Shown: piece after piece, positions 46,485 to 55,044 of the stretch
How the letters are laid out: every line of letters begins with the position of its first letter
Numbering within the stretch: position 1 is the first letter of the stretch
NCBI RefSeq assembly: GCF_003634635.1
Contig: NZ_RBJB01000004.1
Coordinates: 372,001 to 436,000 of the forward strand
DNA length: 64,000 nucleotides
From: Marinobacter nauticus
GTDB taxonomy: Bacteria > Pseudomonadota > Gammaproteobacteria > Pseudomonadales > Oleiphilaceae
Direction: 5' to 3'
Translations under genes and position numbers: made by a program
Notes under the pieces: generated by a model
The model's database searches: none
Told to the model about the DNA's origin: nothing
What the model saw: the letters and a program-made list of their open reading frames with translations, nothing else

Positions 46485-47003
46485 TTATGCCTCGATCGGT
46501 GAACGCCAGTCGTCAGCGCCAGAGGTGCCTGCAACCGCGTGCTCCCAAGTGACTTTACGGTAGGACAGAGACACGGTAACCAGCTGCGTGAAGTCCGCGT
46601 TGGCAGCGTCCTGACAGTGGGGCATGTTGCAGTTGATGTCGATGATGGTGGCATCTTCCAGGATGGTGGAGAAGAAGTGCTCCTGCTTGCCCTCAACCGA
46701 GGTGCGGTACCACTTCAGCTCTACCTTCGGCAGCATTTCGCCGGACGCCAGGGCGTTGTACATCAGCGGAGTGGCCTTGTTCAGGGCTGAAGTGAACTTG
46801 AACGGCTTGTGAACGCGCTGACCGGAAGGCTGGCCGGACTGGGGATCAGTCGGAACGGTAACAACGTGGCTGAATTCCTGAACCAGCACTTCGTCTTCGT
46901 GACCTTCAACGTAGATGTTGCCTACGGAATCGGAAGTGAACGCGCCAGCGGTGATGTTACCCTGAGTTTGGCCTTCGATGCTGATATAACAAGGAGTTGG
47001 CAT
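46485..47003 (-). CDS. hcp: Type VI secretion tube protein Hcp
   Basis: A 172-residue Hcp-family protein, which forms the hexameric tube of type VI secretion. Characteristic stretches are MPTPCYISIEGQTQGNITAG at the start, QRVHKPFKFTSALNKATPLMYNALASGE and DFTQLVTVSLSYRKVTWEH. The start 47003 has GGAG upstream. No other structural T6SS gene (tssB, tssC, vgrG) is in the window, so it is an orphan copy here. A sigma-54-like site lies upstream. Confidence 0.95.
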   Translation of the reverse strand: MPTPCYISIEGQTQGNITAGAFTSDSVGNIYVEGHEDEVLVQEFSHVVTVPTDPQSGQPSGQRVHKPFKFTSALNKATPLMYNALASGEMLPKVELKWYRTSVEGKQEHFFSTILEDATIIDINCNMPHCQDAANADFTQLVTVSLSYRKVTWEHAVAGTSGADDWRSPIEA

Positions 47004-47069
47004 AGTCTGCTCCATGACAATGTTGTGAATGAGGGTCCCAAGGATGTTCCCTGGACGGCATAACAGATA

Positions 47070-47084
47070 ACAATCGCCGTGCCA
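47070..47084 (-). promoter_or_regulatory. Sigma-54-like promoter upstream of hcp
   Basis: Minus-strand TGGCAC-GGCGA-TTGT, identical to TGGCAC-N5-TTGC except for the final base. The predicted start near 47058 would give a 55-base leader. RpoN control of hcp is known in Vibrio. The rest of the 207-base gap is AT-rich. Confidence 0.5.
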
Positions 47085-47210
47085 GTTATTGAATGTATTT
47101 ATAAAACATCACGTTACGTTATTTCCGGGAGCTTTCTGAGTATCTTCGGGCAACGCATTGCTTGGCGGGCGGGCGAGGTTTTGCTGGCCGGGCAAAAAAT
47201 GGCCCAGAGT

Positions 47211-48950
47211 TCAGATCCAGGAGCCTCCGGCCAGGGAAGTTAATAGCGCCAGCAGAAGCAGAGCTGAGACGCCTTGCCAGAAACGCACCGGATGCCGTTC
47301 CATGAGAGGCGGATGGTGGCGGGCGCGCCAGTCCTGCCCGGGGTGTCGGAGTTCGTAGAGCAGTTCCGATAACGCCGGGTAGCGACGATGGGATTCCGGG
47401 TGGCTGGCCCGGGCCAGGGTGGCGTCCAGCCACGGCGGCAGGTCTTCGCGCCAGGCCCTGGCTGGCCGGTATGTCAGAGCCCGCAGTTGTTTGCGAGTGC
47501 GGATGCGGGGTACATCGGTGTGGTAGGGCAGGTGCCCGGTCAACAGCTGATAGACAATCACGCCAAGGGCGTACTGGTCCGACTGCCAGGTGCCCGGCTC
47601 GCCGAGAAACAGTTCCGGCGCCGAGTAGAGGGCTGCGCCAACCGGATAGTCAGTGGCAGGTTTGCCGGCTTCTTCAAGACCGGCGACCCGGGTTGCTCCG
47701 AAATCGACCAGCATGGCCCGGCCATCGGGTGTGATCAGGACATTTTCCGGTTTCAGATCCTGATGCACCATTTCCAGCCGGTGGAAGGCCCTGAGTCCCC
47801 GGGCAATCTGTTCGGCCAGTTGTCGCACGGTTTCCAGGTCTGGCTGCGGATGATCAAGCATCCATTGCCGCAAGGTACAACCTTCCACATAGTCAGTAGC
47901 CAGATACAGGCAACTCTGCGGGCGCTCCGGGGCAAAGATGGCAACCACATGGGGGCTCTGCACGCGCTGGGCAATCCAGCGTTCGGTGACAAATTGCTCC
48001 AGCTCATCCGGATACTGCCGCAACTCCATCGCCGGAAACTTGATTGCCACATGTTTCCCGGAACTTTCATCCACGGCCAGGTAAACGTGGCTTCGGCTAC
48101 TGATATGCAGGGCCCTGATGATCCGAAACCCGTCCAATACCTGGCCGGGTGTGGGTTCGGGTGCGAAGGGCAGTTCCCGGTATGCCTCCTGGGCGCTGGT
48201 ATCTTGTACCCGGCAAGGCAATCGCGTTACCCGCAGCACCTGAACCGTCAGGTTATCCTCACTGCCCCGTTCCAGTGCGAGGTTGGCCAATGCCCGGGCA
48301 GCGTGATCCAGATTGTCCCCGCCGTCTGCAAGGCATCTGGTGATATCCCCTGCAGACAGTTGTTCGTATACACCATCGGTCGTCATCAGAAACACGTCGT
48401 TCTGGTGCAGTGCGACACTGCGATACTCAATGTCCAGTTGCTGACTCAGCCCCAGGGCTCGGTTCAGGCAGCTTTCCTCGGCTGACAGCCAGACCCGGTG
48501 GTCGGTTGTGAGTTGTTCCAGAGTATTGCCCTGAAGCCGGTAGATACGGGCGTCTCCCACATGAAACAGGTGCGCCGTTGCGGATTTCAGCACCAGGGCA
48601 CTGAAGGTGCAGACGTAGCCCCGGTCCTGATCGTAGCGATATCGGCTTTGCCGGGTCTGGGCGTGCAGCCAGGCATTGCTTGCCCTCAGCACCCGTTCGG
48701 CCGACTGTTTCACCGACCAGCTCTCGGGGGTGGAGTAGTAGTCGCTCAGGAAGCCGGCCACGGCCGCTTCACTGGCTACTTGGCTGACATTGCTGGAGCT
48801 GATGCCATCGGCGATCACCGCCGCAATGCCTTTGCTGTGGCGCTGATGATTGTCGGGTATCAGCAGGCCGTGGAAATCCTGGTTGACGGGTTTTCGGCCG
48901 GCGCTGCTGAATTGTCCGGCTTCTATCGTGAGCTGTTCGCAGTTGGACAT
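47211..48950 (-). CDS. PP2C phosphatase-Ser/Thr kinase fusion protein
   Basis: A 579-residue membrane-anchored regulator. Residues 1-245 form a PP2C phosphatase (AVIADGISSS, GDARIYRL, MTTDGVYE, GSEDNLTVQVL). Residues about 270-530 form a protein kinase (VAIKFPAMELR, catalytic loop HQDLKPENVLI, VDFGATRV). A C-terminal helix (GVSALLLLALLTSLAGGSWI) anchors it in the membrane. Such fusions accompany nitrate/nitrite transport genes in several gammaproteobacteria (family knowledge; a kinase gene lies beside nirB in Pseudomonas). It follows the FNT transporter gene after 58 bases and is probably co-transcribed. Confidence 0.9.
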   Translation of the reverse strand: MSNCEQLTIEAGQFSSAGRKPVNQDFHGLLIPDNHQRHSKGIAAVIADGISSSNVSQVASEAAVAGFLSDYYSTPESWSVKQSAERVLRASNAWLHAQTRQSRYRYDQDRGYVCTFSALVLKSATAHLFHVGDARIYRLQGNTLEQLTTDHRVWLSAEESCLNRALGLSQQLDIEYRSVALHQNDVFLMTTDGVYEQLSAGDITRCLADGGDNLDHAARALANLALERGSEDNLTVQVLRVTRLPCRVQDTSAQEAYRELPFAPEPTPGQVLDGFRIIRALHISSRSHVYLAVDESSGKHVAIKFPAMELRQYPDELEQFVTERWIAQRVQSPHVVAIFAPERPQSCLYLATDYVEGCTLRQWMLDHPQPDLETVRQLAEQIARGLRAFHRLEMVHQDLKPENVLITPDGRAMLVDFGATRVAGLEEAGKPATDYPVGAALYSAPELFLGEPGTWQSDQYALGVIVYQLLTGHLPYHTDVPRIRTRKQLRALTYRPARAWREDLPPWLDATLARASHPESHRRYPALSELLYELRHPGQDWRARHHPPLMERHPVRFWQGVSALLLLALLTSLAGGSWI

Positions 48951-49008
48951 GAAGATGAGCCACTGAAGCCCGCCGGTGTGTGCGGCACCGGCGGGGCCTT
49001 GGTGGTAA

Positions 49009-49857
49009 TCAGGCGCTGCGGGCGCTGACGGGTTCGCGGTAGTCTGTTGCCAGAGTGCGCTTGGGTGCGGTACGAACGTGGGTGGCGTAAAGCGTCAGGC
49101 CAGTGAAGGACAGGCCGCCCACCAGGTTGCCCAGAACGGTGGGGATCTCGTTCCAGATGAAGTAGTCCATGATACCGAACTCGCCGCCCATCATCAGGGC
49201 AAACGGGAACAGGAACATGTTGACGATGGAATGCTCGAAGCCCATGTAAAAGAACAGCATGATCGGCATCCACATGGCCAGCACCTTGCCCTGGACCGTG
49301 GTGGAGATCATCGCGCCCACCACGCCCATGGACACCATCCAGTTACACAATACACCCCGCAGGAAGATAGTGAACCAGCCAGCCACACCATGTTCGGCAT
49401 AACCCAGGGTACGGGCCTTACCGATAGAGGCAATCTTGTCGCCCACCACCCCGGCTTCAGTGTTGAAACCGTAAGTGAAGACAAAGGCCATGATGGTGGC
49501 AACCGTCAGGGCGCCGCCGAAGTTACCCAGGAACACCCAGCCCCAGTTTCGAAGGATGCCGCGGGTATCCACCCCGGGGCGTCGGTCGAGAAGGGCCAGC
49601 GGGGTCAGCATGAACACCCCGGTGAGCAGGTCGAACCCCATCAGATAAAGCATGCAGAACCCGACCGGAAACAGCAGTGCGCCGACCAGCGGGCTGCCGG
49701 TCTGTACGCCGACGGTAATGGCGAATACCGCCGCCAGTGCCAGAATCGCCCCGGCCATAAAGGCCCGGATGAGGACATCCCGGGTGGCCATGTATATTTT
49801 TGATTCACCGGCGTCCACCATCTTGGTGACGAACTCCGAAGGCATGATGTAAGACAT
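49009..49857 (-). CDS. Formate/nitrite transporter (FNT family)
   Basis: A 282-residue channel-like transporter with six to seven membrane helices and FNT motifs GFCMLYLMGFDLLTGVF, GNFGGALTVATIM and LCNWMVSMG. The context with a sigma-54 promoter, leader terminator and PP2C-kinase gene favours nitrite uptake or efflux in nitrate assimilation over formate. The C-terminal tail after the last helix (THVRTAPKRTLATDYREP) is cytoplasmic and could be a phosphorylation target of the kinase (inference). Confidence 0.9.
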   Translation of the reverse strand: MSYIMPSEFVTKMVDAGESKIYMATRDVLIRAFMAGAILALAAVFAITVGVQTGSPLVGALLFPVGFCMLYLMGFDLLTGVFMLTPLALLDRRPGVDTRGILRNWGWVFLGNFGGALTVATIMAFVFTYGFNTEAGVVGDKIASIGKARTLGYAEHGVAGWFTIFLRGVLCNWMVSMGVVGAMISTTVQGKVLAMWMPIMLFFYMGFEHSIVNMFLFPFALMMGGEFGIMDYFIWNEIPTVLGNLVGGLSFTGLTLYATHVRTAPKRTLATDYREPVSARSA

Positions 49858-49898
49858 AGTGTGTTCCCCTGATCGCTTTCTGGTTATCTGGAGCCAAC

Positions 49899-49953
49899 AA
49901 AAAACGGCGCCCTCATTGCCTGCCCGGTAGGGGCAGGAATGAGTAGACGCCGT
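49899..49953 (-). terminator. Leader terminator upstream of the FNT gene
   Basis: Minus-strand ACGGCG...CTCATT...CCTGCCC arms pair with GGGCAGG...AATGAG...CGCCGT (small internal bulges), followed by six U. It ends about 42 bases before the coding start. A small stem AGAC-GACGGC-GTCT (49944-49957) overlaps its 5' arm; the loop has G4 but not A1, so it is only a variant of the ANTAR pattern. Confidence 0.8.
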
Positions 49954-50020
49954 CGTCTGAACAGAATGTGCGCGGGCAGCCTGAATGAAGATGAACAGGC
50001 TATCTGCTGAGGATGTCTGA

Positions 50021-50035
50021 GCAGAGAGTGTGCCA
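50021..50035 (-). promoter_or_regulatory. Sigma-54 promoter of the FNT-kinase operon
   Basis: Minus-strand TGGCAC-ACTCT-CTGC, one mismatch to the TGGCAC-N5-TTGC consensus; predicted start near 50009, leaving a leader of about 150 bases that ends in the terminator. Confidence 0.7.
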
Positions 50036-50120
50036 GTGTTGAGAGCTTTCAGGGTTTGATTTAAGAATCAACAGGTTGAGTGAGGGTATCGGTTGCGGTC
50101 TCGTGCCTGCCGTGCTGGCC

Positions 50121-50141
50121 GGCGCACCGGCAGAGTGCGCC
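50121..50141. promoter_or_regulatory. NtrC-type palindrome upstream of the FNT promoter
   Basis: GGCGCAC-CGGCAGA-GTGCGCC, perfect 7-bp arms with N7, containing the NtrC core GCAC-N7-GTGC. It is centred about 122 bases upstream of the predicted FNT start, a normal enhancer distance. It lies 33 bases beyond the 3' end of tonB. Confidence 0.6.
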
Positions 50142-50173
50142 CTGCCTTTCCTTGGTGCCTGGCAGGGAATGAG

Positions 50174-50929
50174 TCAGCGCAGATTAAAGCGGACTGGCAG
50201 AGCGTAGGTGAAGGACTTGCCGCGCATGGAGTCCGGCACGGCTGGCAGAGGCGCAGCTTGCGCCAGCATGGCCAAAGCAGCATCGTCCAGCAATGAGTGC
50301 CCGGAACTGTCGCGCAGCGAGTGTTCCACCAGCGAGCCATCGCGCCGGAACTCGAAGACAATCACCGGTGTACCCTCCTGGCCTAGCCGGCGGGCACGGC
50401 GAGGATACTCGTAATAGCGCGCCAGATGCCGGCTGAGCTTGCTCAGGTAGCTGTCTACCTGTGACGACTGACCGGCATTCTGTATAGGTACCGCGCTTTG
50501 GTTGGTGTTACTGTCCGCTTCTTCGCCCTGAGGTTGTTCTGGGCTTTCTGCCACGGCCTCGGTGGTGCTGGATTCTGGTTCCTGCGGTGTGGGGGCAGGT
50601 TCTGGTATTGGCTCAGGTTCTGGTTCTGGCACGGGTTCAGGTTTCGGTTCCGGCTTTGGCTCGGGTTTGGGCTCTGGTTTGGGTTCTGGCTTGGGCTGCG
50701 GTTCTGGCTCTGGAGCCGGTTCGGGTTCCGGCGCGACTTCCGGCTTTGGCTCTACCGATTTCCTGCCGGCGAGATTGATCTTGATTGCGGGGGCGGTGTT
50801 CACGGCACTGTCACCCAGAACCGGCATCTCCAGGGTTTCCTCGGGCGTGGCCAGGACCGCTGTAATGGCGGTTGCGATCATGGCGATGATCAGGAACAGG
50901 GCTTTGGGTAGCCGACCTGCTGTTGTCAT
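50174..50929 (-). CDS. tonB: TonB energy transducer
   Basis: A 251-residue inner-membrane-anchored protein that passes energy from ExbB/ExbD to outer membrane receptors. It has one N-terminal helix ([18 protein letters not shown]), a Pro-Glu/Pro-Lys spacer at about 60-118 made of PEP and KPEP repeats that spans the periplasm, and a TonB C-terminal domain ([26 protein letters not shown]). Its start overlaps the end of the ExbD gene by four bases. Confidence 0.93.
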   Translation of the reverse strand: MTTAGRLPKALFLIIAMIATAITAVLATPEETLEMPVLGDSAVNTAPAIKINLAGRKSVEPKPEVAPEPEPAPEPEPQPKPEPKPEPKPEPKPEPKPEPVPEPEPEPIPEPAPTPQEPESSTTEAVAESPEQPQGEEADSNTNQSAVPIQNAGQSSQVDSYLSKLSRHLARYYEYPRRARRLGQEGTPVIVFEFRRDGSLVEHSLRDSSGHSLLDDAALAMLAQAAPLPAVPDSMRGKSFTYALPVRFNLR

Positions 50930-51336
50930 GTGGCAGGCTCCGTGAGCAGCAGAACTTCCGAATAACCGCCCTCTTCCAATATTCTCAGCAAATCCTCCAG
51001 ATTGGCCATGGTCAGGCTTTGATCCGCCGCAATCTTCAAGGGTACGTTCTCATCCGGAGCCGGTAGCGCGGCAAGCAGACTCTCGCGGGTCTGGTGCTTG
51101 CCTTCGACCTGCCATTGGCCATCGGCCTGAATCATCATGTCGGCCTCGGGTGCCTGCTGTTCCGGGCTCTGCTCGGTACCAGGCAGTTCTGGCAGCGGTT
51201 CGTTGGTGAGTTGTCCCGCTACAATGAAAAACATCAGCAGCAGAAACACCAGATTGATCAAGGGCAGCAACGCATCTTCAACACGTTCCAGAAGGCCCTT
51301 GCCAGAGGTTGATGGAGGTGGAACCAGGTCTGTCAT
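50926..51336 (-). CDS. ExbD-family protein (copy 2, adjacent to tonB)
   Basis: A 136-residue protein with one N-terminal membrane helix ([20 protein letters not shown]) carrying the [12 protein letters not shown] pattern in which the usual transmembrane Asp of ExbD (PLIDVVF) is Asn here, followed by a periplasmic domain. The loss of the proton-carrying Asp is notable; the sister copy retains it. It overlaps by four bases with both neighbours. Confidence 0.85.
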   Translation of the reverse strand: MTDLVPPPSTSGKGLLERVEDALLPLINLVFLLLMFFIVAGQLTNEPLPELPGTEQSPEQQAPEADMMIQADGQWQVEGKHQTRESLLAALPAPDENVPLKIAADQSLTMANLEDLLRILEEGGYSEVLLLTEPAT

Positions 51337-51728
51337 GAGTCAGGCGTGTTTGTACGCTTCCAGTGAGGTTCAATGCCGGCGTTATCCAGCGCACTGAGGA
51401 TCCGGGTGAAATGGGCCAGGCTGGTATCGGGCGTAGTGGCGAGATTGGCTTCGCTTACCCCTTCAGCGTTCAGCGTCGACAGTAGCTGCGCCAGGTCGAA
51501 GTCTTTCTTCTCCCAGCGTACCGTGCCATTGGCATTGACCCTGAGCTCTGGCAGGGGGTCGCCTGTGGCACTGCTCTGCTGGCCGGTATTGTTCGCCAGT
51601 TCCAGATAATCTACCGGTAACAACCGGGTGGTAAGCATAAAGAACACCAACAGGATGAACACCACATCGATCAGTGGTGTTATCCGGATGGGGATCGGGC
51701 GGTTAGGCCGGGGGTCAACCAGCTGCAT
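51333..51728 (-). CDS. exbD: ExbD-family protein (copy 1)
   Basis: A 131-residue protein with a conventional ExbD helix (ITPLIDVVFILLVFFMLTTR) including the essential membrane Asp, and a periplasmic domain. The start at 51728 (MQLVDPRPNRPIPIRI) overlaps exbB by 14 bases; the longer open frame to 51935 overlaps exbB too deeply. It is paired with the Asn-containing copy 2. Confidence 0.88.
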   Translation of the reverse strand: MQLVDPRPNRPIPIRITPLIDVVFILLVFFMLTTRLLPVDYLELANNTGQQSSATGDPLPELRVNANGTVRWEKKDFDLAQLLSTLNAEGVSEANLATTPDTSLAHFTRILSALDNAGIEPHWKRTNTPDS

Positions 51729-52512
51729 GTGCCAGCCGCTGATTATCGCCGACCGAATAACTCCGATCCGCCTCTGGTGCCCTCTCAGGGCGGGGCTCGG
51801 CTGCCGGTGTGGCCACGTCTGCCGCTGTGGCCGTTTCGTCGCCAGGCAACACGTTGAAGACGCTGACAAGGGCACTGTTGATGGTTTTGTGAATCCGGCG
51901 CAGACGGAACTCAATCCAGGCCGCCAGCGCCGCAAAAGGAATGGCGACTACCAGGCCTGCGGCCGTCGTGGTCAACGCCTCATAGATACCACCGGACAGC
52001 TGGCTGGCGTTGGCCCGACCATCGGTCGCCGCCATCGCGCTGAATGCTTCCATCATGCCCATTACGGTACCCAGAAGGCCCAGCAAGGGGGCCAGGGCGG
52101 CAATCACTTCGATGATTTTTAACGGTGCCTCGAAAGGTTCCAGCGCCGCTTGCGCATCCCTTACGGCGGTTTCCCTTACAGCACTGATATTCGGATTGCA
52201 CTTGCTGGCTGTCATGGTGTTGACCAGCAGATGCATCAGTGGATTGGTACGCCCGAGCAAGCCAGCGTCGGCTCTGGTCTTTTCCGGGGAAGTCTGGGCC
52301 GGGGATGCCTGCCATTGCTGAACCAGGTAGCGCAACTTCCGGGTAAATCGCGGGGCGTAAAAGGTTCCGAACAGCATCAGGTAGAAGAACGTGATCACGC
52401 CAATGGCAGCTATGGCGATCAGAACGATCATGACTGGACCGCCCATTTCGACCAGTTGGCCGAGTGGCCCGTGGTCGAACAGCGATGCGGAAGTGGCAGT
52501 AATGGAATCCAT
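51715..52512 (-). CDS. exbB: ExbB/TolQ/MotA proton channel
   Basis: A 265-residue inner membrane protein with three membrane segments: an N-terminal one (GGPVMIVLIAIAAIGVITFFY) and the channel pair (ALAPLLGLLGTVMGMMEAF; EALTTTAAGLVVAIPFAAL) that carries the conserved TolQ/ExbB motifs. It pumps energy to TonB with ExbD. It is the first gene of the operon, preceded by a Fur-type box. Confidence 0.93.
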   Translation of the reverse strand: MDSITATSASLFDHGPLGQLVEMGGPVMIVLIAIAAIGVITFFYLMLFGTFYAPRFTRKLRYLVQQWQASPAQTSPEKTRADAGLLGRTNPLMHLLVNTMTASKCNPNISAVRETAVRDAQAALEPFEAPLKIIEVIAALAPLLGLLGTVMGMMEAFSAMAATDGRANASQLSGGIYEALTTTAAGLVVAIPFAALAAWIEFRLRRIHKTINSALVSVFNVLPGDETATAADVATPAAEPRPERAPEADRSYSVGDNQRLAHAAG

Positions 52513-52544
52513 ACAGATATTCCCGGCGAGACGAAAATAGACCT

Positions 52545-52563
52545 AAATAATAACGATTATCAG
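52545..52563 (-). promoter_or_regulatory. Fur-type box upstream of exbB
   Basis: Minus-strand CTGATAATCGTTATTATTT, matching the GATAAT-based Fur consensus in both halves, 33 bases before the exbB start in an AT-rich stretch. It implies iron-repressed expression of the TonB system. Confidence 0.7.
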
Positions 52564-52680
52564 TAGAATTTCAAGTCTCGATCTGACGTATCCGCCCGCC
52601 TTTGTTAGACTTTCGGTGACGTTTGCAACTATCTGGTGTTCGTGATGGGCGCCCAGTGCCTGAGGACCTGAGCAGCGGGA

Positions 52681-55044
52681 GTGATTAATTTGGTCAGAAA
52701 ATGGTTCGGCAGCCTGGTCAACCGAGCGGTCGCCCTGGTAGTGGTGTTTGTGGCGACATCCGCGGTTGTCATTGCGGCCATCGGGTGGCTGCTCAGTCGG
52801 GCCGAGCTGGAGGACATGGCGTATGGTCAAGTAGAAACCATTGCCGGAATGGTCGCCAGGGAACTGGATCTGAAACTGTCGGAAAGACTGGATGTACTGA
52901 CATTGGTGGCCGAAGGCTTCCCTTCTACCGAGATCGTGCTGGAAAACCGGGCCCGGGTCCTGCTGCGTAATCAGGATGCCCTGCTCCAGCTTTTCGATGC
53001 CACCTTTATTCTCGATGCCGATGGTCGGTTACTGGCAGCTTCCCCGGCGTCGTATTACGTACCCGGTTTTAATGCCTCGCAGCGCCCCTACTTCACCGAT
53101 CTGGTCAGCCGGATGTCGCCCATTATCAGCGCTCCCTACATTACCGTAATTGATGAGCAGCCCGGCGTTATGGTGGCCGCGCCCCTGTTTGATGCAAACC
53201 AGCGATTCATCGGCATGATCGGCGGGCTGATTCTACTGCAGGGCGATAATTTCATGAGTGAATTTGCCAGTGTCCGGGTGGGCCAGACCGGCTATCTGCG
53301 CCTGATAACGCAAAACGGCATCGTGCTTGCTGATGGTCTGTCGGGAGAGGTGATGGTGCCCGTAAGCAAATCGTCCCCCTCTTTACTGCAGGCGATGTCC
53401 GGTTTCGAGGGCACATCCCACGATCATCCGGGCCGGAAAACCGGGACCATAACCGGCTATGCGCAAATGGCGCTGGTACCATGGTTTGTGGCCGCGGTCT
53501 GGCCCGAGCGTGAGGCCTTTGCTCCGGCACTGAGGATGACCGGTGGCTTCAGCTGGGCGTTGCTGGCGGTAGTATCAATACTGGCGCCCCTGGCTTTCTG
53601 GATCTTTTACCGGCTGTTGGCGCCGTTGCGTAATCTCGGGGTTCAGATATATCAGCGGCACACTGGTGAGCGGGAGGAGCCTGTTTCCGAGGTGGGCGGG
53701 TCGGAGATCCGCAACGTTGCCAAAGTCTTCAACCACGTGCGGCAGGAACGGGATGAGATTTTCCGGTCACTGGCCGAACGCGAGGCCTTCTTCCGGTCCC
53801 TCACCAGTAATGCACCTATCGGCATCGTACACACGGATATCCTGGGCCGTATAGAGTTCGTGAACCCGGCGTTTCTGGATATTGTGGGGCGCCCCGAGGA
53901 CTGGCTCCGCCATCGCTACCTGATTGAAACCGTTGCCAGCGAGGATCGGGAAAAGGCCATGAAAGGATGGCGCAATGTTCTGGTGCGCCGCAGTTTTTTC
54001 AGGAGCCGGCTGAGGTTGCTAACCCATCGTCTGCCCGGTCATGTCTGGGTGGATGTCATTACCTCGGTGATCGACCTGCCGGACCAGGCCATTGGTACCA
54101 TCACCGCCGTCCGGGATGTGACTCAGGAAATGCGCTTTGAACGGGCCATTCGTGAGGAACAGCAACGGGCGGATTCGATTCTCGATGTGCTTCAGGAAGG
54201 GGTGCTGATGGTGGATACCGAAGGCGCTATCCGCTACGCCAACGGCGCTGCCTGCAGTTTTCTGGCGCTGGACGATGACTGTGTTGGCCATAACTTCTTC
54301 GAATCCGTCACCATCCGTCATGACAATGAAGAACTGCTGTATGAAACCTTTCTGGCCGGAGATGAAATCGACAACCGCTACGTGACCCTCGAAAACCTGG
54401 CTGGACGGATCTACGACATCGATCTGACCATGCTGCATCTGCGACGGGGCGAGCGGCAGGAACGGCTGGTGTTTGTACTCAGGGACGACAGTGAACGCAG
54501 GCGGGAAGAAGAACGATTATCCTGGGAGGCCACCCACGATGCACTGACCCAGTTGCTGAACCGGCGGGCGTTCACCGCCTCATTGCTCAAGGCGCTGGCG
54601 GATGCGCCCGGGCAACCGGTGCCTGCGGTACTGATGATGATCGACCTGGACCACTTCAAGCCAGTCAACGATGAAGGTGGTCACCTGGTTGGCGATGATC
54701 TGCTGAAGCGGCTGGCGGAGGTGTTCAAACAGGCCGTGCGTCAGTCGGATACGGTAGCCCGACTTGGCGGTGATGAGTTCGCCATTCTGTTGCCAGCCTG
54801 TGGTATGGCGCGTGCCGAAACCCTGGCTGAAAGCATCCGGGCAAAGGTGCAGGCGTTGAAGATCGAACACGACGGTCGCCAGTTTGGCGTCACCGTCTGC
54901 ATTGGCCTGACGCCGGTTTCAGCCCACGACAACGGCCCGAAAGAGGTGATGGCACGGGCTGATGAAGGCTGCTACATCGCCAAATCCCGGGGTCGGAACT
55001 GCGTAGTATCGATTGCACTGCCGGACGAAGGCGACCGGCCTTAG
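52681..55044 (+). CDS. Cache-PAS-PAS-GGDEF diguanylate cyclase
   Basis: A 787-residue membrane sensor. An N-terminal helix (ALVVVFVATSAVVIAAIGWLL) and a second near 285-305 bracket a periplasmic dCache-type domain (ASQRPYFTDLVSRMSPIISAPY, family pattern). Two PAS domains lie at about 375-500 and 510-630, then a GGDEF domain with an intact GGDEF near 696-700. No EAL domain follows. The start is uncertain: GTG 52681 is directly behind GGGA, and TTG 52690 has better spacing. It converges with the TauE gene with overlapping stops. Confidence 0.88.
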   Translation: MINLVRKWFGSLVNRAVALVVVFVATSAVVIAAIGWLLSRAELEDMAYGQVETIAGMVARELDLKLSERLDVLTLVAEGFPSTEIVLENRARVLLRNQDALLQLFDATFILDADGRLLAASPASYYVPGFNASQRPYFTDLVSRMSPIISAPYITVIDEQPGVMVAAPLFDANQRFIGMIGGLILLQGDNFMSEFASVRVGQTGYLRLITQNGIVLADGLSGEVMVPVSKSSPSLLQAMSGFEGTSHDHPGRKTGTITGYAQMALVPWFVAAVWPEREAFAPALRMTGGFSWALLAVVSILAPLAFWIFYRLLAPLRNLGVQIYQRHTGEREEPVSEVGGSEIRNVAKVFNHVRQERDEIFRSLAEREAFFRSLTSNAPIGIVHTDILGRIEFVNPAFLDIVGRPEDWLRHRYLIETVASEDREKAMKGWRNVLVRRSFFRSRLRLLTHRLPGHVWVDVITSVIDLPDQAIGTITAVRDVTQEMRFERAIREEQQRADSILDVLQEGVLMVDTEGAIRYANGAACSFLALDDDCVGHNFFESVTIRHDNEELLYETFLAGDEIDNRYVTLENLAGRIYDIDLTMLHLRRGERQERLVFVLRDDSERRREEERLSWEATHDALTQLLNRRAFTASLLKALADAPGQPVPAVLMMIDLDHFKPVNDEGGHLVGDDLLKRLAEVFKQAVRQSDTVARLGGDEFAILLPACGMARAETLAESIRAKVQALKIEHDGRQFGVTVCIGLTPVSAHDNGPKEVMARADEGCYIAKSRGRNCVVSIALPDEGDRP

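Noticed and set aside
50498..50945. Gly-Ser and Trp-rich plus-strand frames opposite tonB
   Set aside because: They are antisense readings of the Pro-Glu/Pro-Lys codon repeats in tonB.
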